In this document: in pieces, positions 46,849 through 56,098 of the stretch
Position numbering within the stretch: position 1 is the stretch's first letter
How the letters are laid out: each line of letters starts with the position of its first letter
DNA from: Terrabacter sp. 28
Lineage (GTDB): Bacteria; Actinomycetota; Actinomycetes; Actinomycetales; Dermatophilaceae
Direction: 5' to 3'
Assembly: GCA_000955875.1 (NCBI GenBank)
Contig: JYOE01000003.1
Coordinates: forward strand, 62,001 to 126,000
Length of the DNA stretch: 64,000 nt
Notes under the pieces: model-generated
What the model was told of the DNA's origin: nothing
Seen by the model: the letters and a program-made list of their open reading frames with translations, nothing else
Databases searched by the model: none
Position numbers and translations under genes: made by a program

Positions 46849-49842
46849 TCAGGCCCGGGCGGCCTTCGCGAGGGCCGCGAGGGCTTGGGTGAAGCACTGA
46901 TCGGGCGGGGTGACGAGCCCGGCCCCGACCTGGCCCGTGCCCGCGACGCGCCCGGCCATGCCGGTGTTGATCTGCGGGAGGATGCCGGTGCGCACCACCG
47001 AGGTGACGTCGATGCCGGTCGGAGTGCCGCGGAACTCGAGGATCGGCACCTGGTAGGCCGTGTGCTCCCCCGTCGTGATCTCGTACATCGTCTGCGTGGC
47101 CCGCAGCGCGAACGGCACGTCGCCACCGACGAACTTCACGATGGCCGGGGCCGCCGCCATGGCGAACCCGCCGATGCCCGCCGTCTCGGTGATGGCTGAG
47201 TCACCGATGTCCGGGTTGGCGTCGTCGGGGCCGTAGGACCCGAGGAACAGCCCCTCCGGGGTGTTGGCCGGACCGGTGAACCACTCGTCGCCCGTGCCGG
47301 ACACGCGGATGCCGAAGTCGGTGCCGTTGCGCGCCATGGTCGTCACCACCGACGAACCCGGGATGCCATGAGCGGCAAGGGTGCTCAGCTTGCAGGCGGG
47401 CATGCCGAGGTTGAGGAAGAAGTGCTCGTTGGCCCCGGAGAAGCGCACCGCCTCGGCGATGTCGCTCGACGGCGCGTCGGCGGTGATCATCGTCGGCAGC
47501 AGCTCGCGCAGCAGCATGAGCGAGCCGGCGCGGTTGCGGTTGTGGCCCTCGTCGCCCATCTGGAGCATCTGGGAGATGATCGCCTTGATGTCGATGGCGC
47601 CCTCGCGCCCGACTCGGGTGCGCACGGACTGCTGGAGGATCGGGCCGAGCACGGTGTTCATCCACCGCAGCCGGTCGATGACCTCGGGCCCGTAGGCGCC
47701 GTAGCGCAGCACCTTGCCGAGCCCCTCGTTGAGCGAGCACCACGACGTGTTGTCGTGCACCTCGTCGCGCAGCTCGTAGACCCACATCGACGGACTGATG
47801 ACCCCCGCCATCGGCCCGACCGCGTCGCGGTGGTGGCACGGCTCGAGCGTGATGCCGTCGCCCTTCTCGAGCTTCGCCTCGGCCTCGTCAGCCGTGTCGG
47901 CGAGGCCCTCGAAGAGCATCGCGCCGATGAGCGCACCCTTGAGCGGCCCCGAGGCGCGGGCGAACTCGATGGGCGGACCCGCGTGCAGGAAGGTGCCGCG
48001 CTCCAGGCCGAGGGCCTGCGACGCCGGCCGCACGTCGACGAGGTCGGCTCCCGCAGCGACCATCCGGCGCAGGGCCTCGGCGTTGGCCTCGTCGCGCCTC
48101 GGGTCGGCAAGCACGCGGGCGAGGTCACCGGACGTGCCGGCGATCGGCGGCTGCCACGCCGCCTCGGTGACCGGGACCGCCTGTGCCCGAAGCGCATCCG
48201 CGAAGAGGGACACGCCGACGGTCGCGACGGAGACATCCTGAGTGAGCAGTCCGCCCACGGGTTCGGGGCCTGCCGCCGCCAGACTCCCGCTTGCATATGC
48301 CGCGTGGCCGGTCGTCGTGCCCACCGGCCACGTCTCCCGGCCGAGCAGGTGGATGGCGTGCCGGGTCGCGAGCGCGTTGGACAGCAGCACGGTCGCTCCC
48401 GCGGCGACCAGGGTCTCGGCGCACCGGTCCAGCCCCTGCGGGTCGCCCGTCGTGCCGGTGAGCGACACGACGACGGGCAGGTTCCGCGAGTCGGCGGCCG
48501 CGGTCTCACGGGCGGCGCGGATGGCCTCCGCCAGCTCCGGAGCCGGGTCGGGGTGTGCCCCGTGCCCGAGCACGAGGTCCAGCAGCAGCACACCGCAGGT
48601 GGGGTCGGCGGCCTCCGCGGCGATGCGCTCGAGGCGCAGCGACGGGTCGATCATCGGGTGCGCACGGCCCTGGGTCATCGAGTCGTCGCCGAAGTCGATG
48701 ACGACGTGGCCCGTGTCGCGCAGATCAGCGCGGAGGGCGAGCTCTGGACGGAGCGGGGTGTTCGAGCGCACGTCACCGAGGTACTCCGCGGCGATGAGCA
48801 TGGCCTCGTCGGCGAGGGTGCCGCCGCAGAAGAGGCCGCGCAACGAACCGGACCCCAGCTCGTCGCTCGAGGGCCCGCTCCACTCCGGCCACCCGCGTTC
48901 CGTGGTCTCGTCCGTGGCGCCAGTGCCGCCAGTGCCGCCCGCGTTGCCGAGGGCCGCCTCGACCGCGGCCGTGAGGTCGGGACGCCCGGCCCCGAGCGTC
49001 GCCCAGTGGACCGGCTTGCCCAGCCCGGCGGCATACGCCTCCAGGTCGGCGAGGACCTCGGGGGCCGGCGGCTTGGACACGATGAGGATCGACTCGGTGG
49101 CGGGGTCGGCGGCGAGCGCGGCGAGCGCCTGCTTCGTCGAGCGCGCAGCCACCGCGGACGAGAGGTCACGGCCGCCGACACCGAGGCAGTGGCTGATGCC
49201 GACTCCGGCCGCGTCGAGCAGGCACATCACCTGCTGCGCACCCGTGCCAGATGCCGCGACGATGCCGACGGACCCCTGCCGCACGACGTTGGCGAAGCCG
49301 AGTGCGACCCCGCCGACGACAGCGGTGCCGCAGTCGGGGCCCATGACGAGCACACCCGCGCGCGCTGCGGCGTCCTTGAGTGCCACCTCGTCCTCGACGG
49401 GCACGTTGTCGGAGAAGACGAGCACGGAGATGCCCGCGCGGACTGCATCGAGGGCTTCGGTGATCGCGTGCTCACCCGGCACCGAGACGAGCGCGAGGTC
49501 CGCACCGGACAGCCTGATCGCACCACCGAGCGTGCGCGGCTGCGGCGCCTCCCCCAAGCCCGAACCGCTTGCGGCAGAGCGTTTCTGGGTCAACGCGCCC
49601 TCGAGAGCCGACAGTCCGGCAGCCACACCGTCCTCGTCGCCGCGGATCGCCACGACGAGGTCGTTCGGTGCCGAGCCCGGCACGTCGAAGCCCATGCCGC
49701 GGATCACCTCGAGGTTGAGCTCGGTCGCCATGGCGACCTGCGCCGCCTCGACCCCGGGCGCCGAGGCGACCGTGCGGGAGACCTGCATCAGGGTCACCGA
49801 GTCGAAGTAGGCACCGCTTCTCAGCTCGACGTGGTCAGCCAC
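46849..49842 (-). CDS. Fused FdrA-YlbE (DUF1116) protein, oxamate carbamoyltransferase-type
   Basis: A 997-residue fusion. Residues 1-515 match FdrA, a succinyl-CoA-ligase-like protein (G-I-V-A-A-S-G-T-G-A-Q-Q-V and M-G-P-D-C-G-T-A-V-V). After a Gly/Ala linker (about 515-545), residues 545-997 match YlbE/DUF1116 (M-W-V-Y-E-L-R-D-E, S-L-N-E-G-L-G-K and N-T-P-E-G-L-F). In E. coli fdrA and ylbE are separate genes beside ylbF; from memory these were assigned to oxamate carbamoyltransferase (oxalurate + Pi to oxamate + carbamoyl phosphate) in allantoin use. GTG 49842 (AGGAAGGAG six nt upstream) overlaps the DUF2877 stop by 8 nt. The frame is continuous at the junction. Confidence 0.85.
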   Translation of the reverse strand: MADHVELRSGAYFDSVTLMQVSRTVASAPGVEAAQVAMATELNLEVIRGMGFDVPGSAPNDLVVAIRGDEDGVAAGLSALEGALTQKRSAASGSGLGEAPQPRTLGGAIRLSGADLALVSVPGEHAITEALDAVRAGISVLVFSDNVPVEDEVALKDAAARAGVLVMGPDCGTAVVGGVALGFANVVRQGSVGIVAASGTGAQQVMCLLDAAGVGISHCLGVGGRDLSSAVAARSTKQALAALAADPATESILIVSKPPAPEVLADLEAYAAGLGKPVHWATLGAGRPDLTAAVEAALGNAGGTGGTGATDETTERGWPEWSGPSSDELGSGSLRGLFCGGTLADEAMLIAAEYLGDVRSNTPLRPELALRADLRDTGHVVIDFGDDSMTQGRAHPMIDPSLRLERIAAEAADPTCGVLLLDLVLGHGAHPDPAPELAEAIRAARETAAADSRNLPVVVSLTGTTGDPQGLDRCAETLVAAGATVLLSNALATRHAIHLLGRETWPVGTTTGHAAYASGSLAAAGPEPVGGLLTQDVSVATVGVSLFADALRAQAVPVTEAAWQPPIAGTSGDLARVLADPRRDEANAEALRRMVAAGADLVDVRPASQALGLERGTFLHAGPPIEFARASGPLKGALIGAMLFEGLADTADEAEAKLEKGDGITLEPCHHRDAVGPMAGVISPSMWVYELRDEVHDNTSWCSLNEGLGKVLRYGAYGPEVIDRLRWMNTVLGPILQQSVRTRVGREGAIDIKAIISQMLQMGDEGHNRNRAGSLMLLRELLPTMITADAPSSDIAEAVRFSGANEHFFLNLGMPACKLSTLAAHGIPGSSVVTTMARNGTDFGIRVSGTGDEWFTGPANTPEGLFLGSYGPDDANPDIGDSAITETAGIGGFAMAAAPAIVKFVGGDVPFALRATQTMYEITTGEHTAYQVPILEFRGTPTGIDVTSVVRTGILPQINTGMAGRVAGTGQVGAGLVTPPDQCFTQALAALAKAARA

Positions 49843-50665
49843 GGCAGGCTCCTTCCTGGGGGGTGGTCTCGAGGGAGGCGTCGAGGGCACGCAGGGTGCC
49901 GGTGACGCCGGACAGCAGGTCACGGCCGGACGAGTGCCCGATCGCGAGCACCCGGTCGACGAGCTCGGGTGCGGCGACGCCGGACACGAGGCCGGTGACG
50001 AGGCGCACGACGTCGGGGACGGCATACCCGGCGCCGGCGGCCACGAGGAGGGCTGCGGACAGGCTCGTCGTCGCGGTGAGTCGGGCGCGCACCTCGGCGA
50101 GGACGGCCGCGTGCGCCCGGCGCGCGCGGGGAGCGTCGACAGCGCCCAGGGCGAGGAGCAGTCCGCAGATCGCGTCGTCACCGCTGGGGGTCAGCCCGCG
50201 ACCGGCGCCGAGGAGGCCGCGCACCCCGGGGTCGACGGAGCGCCCGGCGAGCGCCGCGGTGGCGAGCTCGTGGGCCAGGTCGCCGAGCACGCCCGGCTCG
50301 CGCAGGCCGGTCGGGGGGCCGGGGCGGCGCTGCGCAGGCCGCACGCGCGGTGGGTGCTGCAACCGCGCGGCGACGACGTCAGCCCGCGGAAGGCGTACGC
50401 GGCCCTGCCCGACGACGACGTGCGCGCCGGCCTCGAGACCCCAGTCGACCTCGGCCGCCGGCAGCGCGAGGCGCAGCCCGATCGGCAGCGCCAGAGCGTC
50501 GGAGGCGAGCAGCGCGAGCACCCGCTCGTGGGCGCCGAGCTCGACGTAGAGGCAGGTCGGGAACGCGGCCACGACGCGGCGCCGGCGCGGGGCATCGGCG
50601 ACCTCGGCCGCCAGGAGGGGCGACATCGAGGCCGGCAGCAACGTCACGTCGAGCCCGTCGTCCAT
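49835..50665 (-). CDS. DUF2877 family protein (YlbF/AllH-like)
   Basis: A 276-residue DUF2877 protein, the third member of the FdrA-YlbE-YlbF set. The glycine-rich segment G-A-G-R-G-L-T-P-S-G-D-D-A-I-C-G (about 151-166) is the family signature. It starts the minus-strand operon at ATG 50665 and overlaps the fused gene by 8 nt, indicating co-translation of a complex. Divergent from the PucR gene by 116 bp, where the regulator probably binds. No carbamate kinase, the usual fourth partner, is seen in the window. Confidence 0.85.
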   Translation of the reverse strand: MDDGLDVTLLPASMSPLLAAEVADAPRRRRVVAAFPTCLYVELGAHERVLALLASDALALPIGLRLALPAAEVDWGLEAGAHVVVGQGRVRLPRADVVAARLQHPPRVRPAQRRPGPPTGLREPGVLGDLAHELATAALAGRSVDPGVRGLLGAGRGLTPSGDDAICGLLLALGAVDAPRARRAHAAVLAEVRARLTATTSLSAALLVAAGAGYAVPDVVRLVTGLVSGVAAPELVDRVLAIGHSSGRDLLSGVTGTLRALDASLETTPQEGACRG

Positions 50666-50781
50666 GGGGCGTGCACCTCCCGCCGTTCCCGCGCGTAGGC
50701 CGCACGAGTGCCCACGTACGGCACGGTCCGCCCGGCGCGGTCCGCTGACGTGACGCTATCCACGCGGCGTAGGGTGCGCTC

Positions 50782-52578
50782 ATGGTGAAAGTTGCCAACG
50801 ATCGGGTCCGTGCAGATGGGGACTTGCCAGAGGCAGGTCCCGGCGACGACGTGGTCGGGGGCGACCAGGCGTTCGGCGACGGGGCGCCCGCCGCCGCGGG
50901 CCTCGACACACACGCGGTCGGCGGCGACGCGGAGGCCGAGGTGTCAGGCATCTCCCTGCGCCTGATCGCGGGGCTCGCGGCGACGGCCCACGGGTCGGTG
51001 CGCTCCGAGCCCGGCCGGCTCGACGTCACGGTCGACAGCACGGCGCCGCTGCGCACCGCCCTGCGCGACGCCTCGGCCGGAACCCGGCTGACCCACCGGC
51101 TGGTCCTGGCCGACGCCGCAGCCCTCGCCGAGCACGGCCGCGGCCTCCACGACGTCCTCACCGAGCTCGAGGGCGCCTCGGCCGCGGGGATCGTCGTCTC
51201 GGGGCTCACCGGCCGCACGGCGGCAGCCGTCGCCAGGGCCGCCGAGGCGACCGGCCTCCCGCTCATCGACGTGCCGCTCGACCACATGGCGACGTTCACC
51301 ACCGAGGTGCTCACCGCGATCCTCGAGCACCAGACCGCCGTGCTGCGCCGTCTGGAGGACGCCGACCGGGCGCTCGTGCAGATCGTGCTCGCCGGCGGCT
51401 CGCTCGACGACCTCTGCGAGCAGGTCGTCGGCTTCCTCGACGGGGCCGTCATGGTGACCACCACCGACGGCCGGGTCATCGCCCGAGCCGGCTCGGCCCG
51501 CGAGCTCGAGCACGCCACGGGCCTCGAGTGCTTCGACCGGACCGGCCGCCTGCTCACCGAGAACGAGCCGATGGGGCCGCGACCCGACGGCCCGACCGCG
51601 AACCGGGCCGCCGTGCGCATCGTCGCCGGCCACCTCGACCACGGCGTGCTCATCGCCTTCTGCGCCCACCGGCGCCTGACCGTCGACGACGTGCGCCTCC
51701 TCGAGCGCGCCGCCACCGTGGCCGCGCTCGCCATCACCAAGGACCAGGCCGTCTCGGCGGTCGAGAGCAAGTACCGCGCCGAGTTCCTGCGCGACGCGCT
51801 CGCCGGCCGCGCGGGGTCTCCCGCCGAGGCCGTCGCGCACGCCAGCTCGCTCGGCTGGGACATCAACCGGCCGATGGTCGTCGTCGTCGCCGAGACCGAC
51901 GAGGACGACGACCGCTCGACCCGCGACGCCGACGAGGTGCGCTTCCTCCAGCAGCGGTTCGCCCGCGCCTGGACGCACGCCGTCACGGTGCGCGACGCCC
52001 GCTCCCCCGTCATGGGCTTCAGCCGCGAGGTCGTCGCGCTCATCGGCGTGCCCCCGCGGGCCGACACCGACCAGGTCATGCGCGTCGTCGGCGAGTACGT
52101 CCGGGTCGTCCGCGGCGACGGTGGCGGCGGCCGGCGCAGCTTCTCGGCCGGCGTCTCGCGGCCGTTCGTGTCCGTCGCATCCCTGCCCCAGGCGTACGAC
52201 GAGGCGCTCTCGGCCGTCACGGTCGGGCGCCAGATGCACGGCGACGGCGCCCTCACCCACGTCGACGGCCTCGGCATCTACCGGCTGCTCGCGCTCATCC
52301 CCGACGGCGCCGACCTACGGCGGTTCGTCGCCGAGTCGCTGCGAGAGCTGGCCACCGACGAGTCGCCGGAGTACGCCGGGCTGCGCGAGACCCTCGGCGT
52401 GCTGCTCGACACCAACCTCAACGTCGCCGAGACGGCGCGGCTGCTCTTCTTCCACTACAACACGCTGCGCTACCGCATCGGCAAGCTCGAGAAGATCCTC
52501 GGCCCCTTCACGACCGACCCCGACCTGCGCCTGACCCTCGCCCTCGCGCTCAAGATCCACCAGATGCGCGGCATCTGA
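50782..52578 (+). CDS. PucR-family purine catabolism regulator
   Basis: A 598-residue PucR-type transcriptional regulator. An N-terminal PucR domain (about 55-200) is followed by a central GGDEF-like/CdaR segment and the C-terminal HTH_30 domain, T-N-L-N-V-A-E-T-A-R-L-L-F-F-H-Y-N-T-L-R-Y-R-I-G-K-L (about 545-570). PucR proteins switch purine/ureide genes on or off in response to allantoin or related intermediates. Divergent from DUF2877 and upstream of the permease, so it probably controls both arms. The first ~50 residues are poorly conserved; start at ATG 50782 with no strong ribosome site. Confidence 0.9.
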   Translation: MVKVANDRVRADGDLPEAGPGDDVVGGDQAFGDGAPAAAGLDTHAVGGDAEAEVSGISLRLIAGLAATAHGSVRSEPGRLDVTVDSTAPLRTALRDASAGTRLTHRLVLADAAALAEHGRGLHDVLTELEGASAAGIVVSGLTGRTAAAVARAAEATGLPLIDVPLDHMATFTTEVLTAILEHQTAVLRRLEDADRALVQIVLAGGSLDDLCEQVVGFLDGAVMVTTTDGRVIARAGSARELEHATGLECFDRTGRLLTENEPMGPRPDGPTANRAAVRIVAGHLDHGVLIAFCAHRRLTVDDVRLLERAATVAALAITKDQAVSAVESKYRAEFLRDALAGRAGSPAEAVAHASSLGWDINRPMVVVVAETDEDDDRSTRDADEVRFLQQRFARAWTHAVTVRDARSPVMGFSREVVALIGVPPRADTDQVMRVVGEYVRVVRGDGGGGRRSFSAGVSRPFVSVASLPQAYDEALSAVTVGRQMHGDGALTHVDGLGIYRLLALIPDGADLRRFVAESLRELATDESPEYAGLRETLGVLLDTNLNVAETARLLFFHYNTLRYRIGKLEKILGPFTTDPDLRLTLALALKIHQMRGI

Positions 52579-52923
52579 GAATCGAAAGAGCGCGCCACAC
52601 CCCCACATCGAAAAAGCAATCCGTCCCGGTTCACGCGGTGAGCCGCCTCCCAGCGCTGAGGGGCGGATTGCTTTTTCGATGTCAGCCGGGCGGCAGGACG
52701 CCTCCGTGCGACATCGGACCCCGGTGAGGGGGTGCGAACCTCCACGGACCGCACGCGACCCCGACAAGTCGGGCAGACGGCATACGTCAGGTAGTGCCAG
52801 AGGCACTCCGTCGGCGTGTATCAACGTTTGACGAACGCAATCCCCTGATGTGGGAGTAGTTTTCGCCCATCCCGGAGTGGGACGTGACCCGCATCACCCG
52901 ATGCGGCAACCATAGGAGTCGGA
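52579..52923 (+). promoter_or_regulatory. Upstream region of the permease gene with leader hairpins
   Basis: This 345-bp gap carries the family B palindrome and then the permease leader. Two hairpins sit directly before the ribosome site: CCCA/TGGG (52866-52869, 52878-52881) and CCGCATC/GATGCGG (52889-52895, 52900-52906), followed by AGGAG (52914-52918) and ATG 52924. A TTGACG hexamer at 52828-52833 has no well-spaced -10. A leader-based control is possible but unproven. Confidence 0.4.
52605..52682. repeat. Family B repeat pair forming a long-arm palindrome
   Basis: The arm at 52605-52623 and its exact 19-bp complement at 52664-52682 (CGGATTGCTTTTTCGATGT) flank 40 bp. It lies 27 bp after the pucR stop and may end transcription. 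The same sequence reappears at 61466-61488 and in part at 63842-63895. Confidence 0.8.
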
Positions 52924-54411
52924 ATGGCTTTGGGCTGGAAACTTCACGGGGACGGCAGGACCATGGGTCCCGACGACGTCGTTGCCCCTGACGAGCGGCT
53001 GTCGTGGGGCAAGACCGTGGGCCTCGGCGCCCAGCACGTCGTAGCGATGTTCGGTGCGACGTTCGTCTTCCCCCTCGTCATGGGGCTCAACCCGCAGCTC
53101 GCGATCATGATGAGCGGCATCGCGACGATCTGCTTCCTGCTGATCGTCAACGGCAAGGTGCCGAGCTACCTCGGCACGTCGGCGAGCTTCGTCGGCGGCG
53201 TCGCGGCCATCCGCGCGCAGGGCGGCACCTCGCAGGAGGTCACCGGCGCGATCCTCGTGGCAGGCCTCGTGCTCGCGCTCGTGGGCATCGCGATCCACTT
53301 CCTCGGGTCCTCGATCCTGCACAAGGTGCTGCCGCCGGTCGTCACCGGCGCGGTCGTCATGCTGATCGGCTTCAACCTCGCGCCCGTCGTGGCCAACATC
53401 TACTGGCCCCAGGACCAGTGGGTGGCGCTGCTCGTCATGGCGTTCACGATCATCTGCGCCGTCGCCTTCAAGGGCTTCATCTCGCGCATCGCGGTCTTCC
53501 TCGCCCTCATCTTCGGCTACATCATCTCGTGGATCTTCGACAAGGCCTTCGGCCAGATCACGAGCTTCGACGCCGGTGCCGGCAAGATCACGACGCACTT
53601 CCGCACCAACTTCGACAACCTCGCGAGCCAGCCGTGGTTCGGCCTGCCGCCGAGCACCGGCACGCTGGGCGCCGACGGAAAGCCGCTCGTCGGCATCCAC
53701 GCCCCGTCGTTCTCGGTCGCGGCGATCCTCCTCGTGCTGCCGGCGGTCATCGCGCTCATCGCCGAGAACACGGGCCACGTCAAGGCCGTCGCCGAGATGA
53801 CGAAGGCCGACCTCGACCCGTACATGGGTCGCGCCATCGCCGCCGACGGCGTCGGCACGGTGATCGCGTCGTCCGTGGGCGGCTCGCCGACGACGACGTA
53901 CGCGGAGAACATCGGCGTCATGGCCGCGACCCGCGTCTACTCGACCGCGGCGTACTACGTCGCCGCGATCGTGGCCATCGTCTTCGGCCTCTCGCCGAAG
54001 TTCGGAGCGCTGGTGTCGTCGGTTCCCGGTGGTGTGCTCGGCGGCATCACCGTCGTGCTCTACGGCATGATCGGCCTGCTCGGCGCGAAGATCTGGAAGG
54101 AGAACGGGGTCGACTTCGGCAACCCGATCAACCTCGTCCCGGTCGCGGCCGGCATCGTCATCGGCATCGGTGACGTGAAGCTCGTCTTCACCGACAGCTT
54201 CACGCTGAGCGGCATCGCGCTCGGCACCATCATCGCCGTCGGGGCGTTCCACGTCGCCCGCGCCGTGGCACCGGCCGACCTGCGAGAACGCGCCGACGCG
54301 GCCGGAGGGACGATGATCTCGCTCGGCCAGCGCGAGGGTGACTACGGCGACGCCGACGGCATCGACGACCTCTACCAGGACGCGCCCGGCGGCCCGGACC
54401 GGCGCCGCTGA
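52924..54411 (+). CDS. Xanthine/uracil permease (NCS2 family)
   Basis: A 495-residue NCS2 nucleobase transporter with about 14 membrane segments. A-Q-H-V-V-A-M-F-G-A-T-F (about 37-48), P-S-Y-L-G-T-S-A-S-F (about 80-89), A-E-N-T-G-H-V-K-A-V-A (about 280-290) with the substrate Glu, and G-G-S-P-T-T-T-Y-A-E-N-I-G (about 319-331) are the NCS2 signature segments. It brings xanthine or uric acid/uracil into the cell with protons. Location between PucR and the molybdenum hydroxylase genes favours a purine. AGGAG ribosome site, then a terminator at 54441-54477. Confidence 0.94.
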   Translation: MALGWKLHGDGRTMGPDDVVAPDERLSWGKTVGLGAQHVVAMFGATFVFPLVMGLNPQLAIMMSGIATICFLLIVNGKVPSYLGTSASFVGGVAAIRAQGGTSQEVTGAILVAGLVLALVGIAIHFLGSSILHKVLPPVVTGAVVMLIGFNLAPVVANIYWPQDQWVALLVMAFTIICAVAFKGFISRIAVFLALIFGYIISWIFDKAFGQITSFDAGAGKITTHFRTNFDNLASQPWFGLPPSTGTLGADGKPLVGIHAPSFSVAAILLVLPAVIALIAENTGHVKAVAEMTKADLDPYMGRAIAADGVGTVIASSVGGSPTTTYAENIGVMAATRVYSTAAYYVAAIVAIVFGLSPKFGALVSSVPGGVLGGITVVLYGMIGLLGAKIWKENGVDFGNPINLVPVAAGIVIGIGDVKLVFTDSFTLSGIALGTIIAVGAFHVARAVAPADLRERADAAGGTMISLGQREGDYGDADGIDDLYQDAPGGPDRRR

Positions 54412-54440
54412 CGCCGTCCGGACGCGACGCATCGCACGTC

Positions 54441-54477
54441 GCCGTGGGCCCTCGACGTCGAGTCGGGGGCCCACGGC
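54441..54477 (+). terminator. Terminator after the permease
   Basis: GCCGTGGGCCC (54441-54451) and GGGCCCACGGC (54467-54477) form an 11-bp stem with a 15-nt loop, 29 bp after the stop. Confidence 0.8.
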
Positions 54478-54566
54478 CGTTCAGGGCAAGAGTTGCCAAA
54501 AGCGCACGGTCAGCGATGCACAACCATCACTAGTACGAAGCCGGATCGGAAGGCAGGATCAGTTCG

Positions 54567-55529
54567 GTGAAGCCCGCCCCCTTCGAGCACCACGCTCCCC
54601 TCAGCGTCGAGGAAGCCGTCGCCGTCCTCAACGAGGTCGGCCACGACGGCAAGGTCCTCGCGGGCGGGCAGAGCCTGATCCCGATCCTCAACATGCGCCT
54701 GGCCTCACCGGCCCACCTCGTCGACATCAACCGCGTCGCGGGTCTCGACGCCGTCGAGGTCACCCCCGGGGCCGTACGCGTCGGCGCCCTCGTGCGCCAC
54801 GCCGGCCTCGAGCGGTCCGAGGAGGCGTATGCCGCCCTCCCGCTCCTGCGCCAGGCGCTCGTCAACGTCGCGCACCCGGCGATCCGCAACCGCGGCACCA
54901 CGGTCGGCTCCATCGCGCACGCCGACGCCGCTGGCGAGATGCCGGCGATCCTCGCCCTCACCGAAGGCGTCGTCGAGGCCGCAGGGCCCTCCGGCCCGCG
55001 TGAGATCCCTTGGCGCGACTTCTTCCTCGGCGCGCTCGAGACCTCGCTCGAGGCCGAGGAGCTCGCAGTGGCGGTGCGCTTCCGCCGGTTCGCCACCGGC
55101 ACCGGCACCGCGTTCGTCGAGGCCGCCCGCCGGCACGGCGACTACGCGATGGCCGGGGTGGGCGTGGCCGTGACGGTCACCGACGGCGTCGTGTCCGGGG
55201 CCCGGGCCTCGTTCGTGTCGGTCACCGACGTGCCCTCGGTGCTCGACCTCGGGCCGGCGCTCGTCGGCGTCGAGCCCGGAGGCGACGCGTGGGCGGCCGC
55301 CGTCGACGCAGCCGCCGAGGCCGTGCACGAGCACGTCGACCCCGAGGGCGACATCCACGCCACGGCCGAGTACCGCCGCATGCTCGTCACCGAGCTGACC
55401 CGCCGGGTCCTCCCCCGCGCCGTGCACGAAAGTGAGCACTCGACGGGAGAGAGCCCCACCCCCTCGTCGAGTGCGCAGTTCCCGACGCACGAAAGTGAGC
55501 ACTCGACGGATTCAGGAGTCCAGTCATGA
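54567..55529 (+). CDS. Molybdenum hydroxylase FAD-binding subunit with repeat-encoded tail
   Basis: A 320-residue CoxM/XdhB-type flavoprotein. A-G-G-Q-S-L-I-P-I-L (about 33-42) and N-R-G-T-T-V-G-S-I-A-H-A-D (about 111-123) bind FAD pyrophosphate. It passes electrons from the iron-sulfur subunit to NAD or another acceptor. GTG at 54567 is preceded by GCAGGATC. The last 34 residues (287-320) fall outside the family and are encoded by three family A repeats (55428-55507), giving H-E-S-E-H-S-T twice. The stop overlaps the 2Fe-2S gene by 4 nt. The natural end of the family lies near residue 285. Confidence 0.92.
   Translation: MKPAPFEHHAPLSVEEAVAVLNEVGHDGKVLAGGQSLIPILNMRLASPAHLVDINRVAGLDAVEVTPGAVRVGALVRHAGLERSEEAYAALPLLRQALVNVAHPAIRNRGTTVGSIAHADAAGEMPAILALTEGVVEAAGPSGPREIPWRDFFLGALETSLEAEELAVAVRFRRFATGTGTAFVEAARRHGDYAMAGVGVAVTVTDGVVSGARASFVSVTDVPSVLDLGPALVGVEPGGDAWAAAVDAAAEAVHEHVDPEGDIHATAEYRRMLVTELTRRVLPRAVHESEHSTGESPTPSSSAQFPTHESEHSTDSGVQS
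55428..55507. repeat. Three family A repeats inside the FAD-subunit gene
   Basis: Copies at 55428-55444 (reverse), 55466-55486 (forward) and 55491-55507 (reverse). All are translated in frame with the FAD subunit and lie just upstream of the 2Fe-2S subunit start. Confidence 0.85.
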
Positions 55530-56098
55530 CCGACACCACGCAGATGGCCGGCGAGACGATCCACGACGTGACGGTCAGGGTCAACGGCATACGCCGGTCG
55601 GCCCACGTGCCGGCGCGCCGCCTCCTGTCCGACTTCCTCCGCCACGACCTCGAGCTCACCGGCACGCACGTCGGGTGCGAGCACGGCGTCTGCGGCGCAT
55701 GCACCGTGCTCGTCGACGGCGCCCCGATGCGCTCGTGCCTGATGTTCGCGGTCACGGCCCAGGACCACGCGATCACGACGGTGGAGGGCCTCTGCTCGGC
55801 GCCCGACGCGCGCGTCGCCCCGACCGGCGAGTCGATGAACCCCGTCCAGCAGGCGTTCGCCGAGTGCCACGGCCTGCAGTGCGGCTTCTGCACGCCGGGC
55901 TTCCTCACGACCGTCACCGCCTACCTCGACGAGAACCCGTCGCCGACGAGCGAGCAGGCGCGAGAGGCGATCTCGGGCAACCTGTGCCGCTGCACCGGCT
56001 ACCAGAACATCGTCAAGAGCGTGCTGCGCGCCGCCGAGATCAAGGCGGAGCGGGCCGACGAGCGGGCCGATGAGCAGGCCGGTGAGGAGAGCTCATGA
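55526..56098 (+). CDS. Molybdenum hydroxylase 2Fe-2S subunit
   Basis: A 190-residue CoxS/XdhC-type electron-transfer subunit with two [2Fe-2S] clusters: a plant-ferredoxin-type set C51, C56, C59, C71 and a second set C119, C122, C154, C156 (Q-C-G-F-C-T-P-G and L-C-R-C-T-G-Y). It links the molybdenum site to the FAD subunit. Coupled by 4-nt overlaps at both ends (ATGA at 55526 and 56095). The last 20 residues are an Ala/Glu/Arg-rich tail not present in the family core. Confidence 0.95.
   Translation: MTDTTQMAGETIHDVTVRVNGIRRSAHVPARRLLSDFLRHDLELTGTHVGCEHGVCGACTVLVDGAPMRSCLMFAVTAQDHAITTVEGLCSAPDARVAPTGESMNPVQQAFAECHGLQCGFCTPGFLTTVTAYLDENPSPTSEQAREAISGNLCRCTGYQNIVKSVLRAAEIKAERADERADEQAGEESS

Noticed and set aside
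47368..49905. Long plus-strand open frame opposite the FdrA-YlbE gene
   Set aside because: No domains and shadow composition; the minus-strand frame has clear family motifs over its full length.
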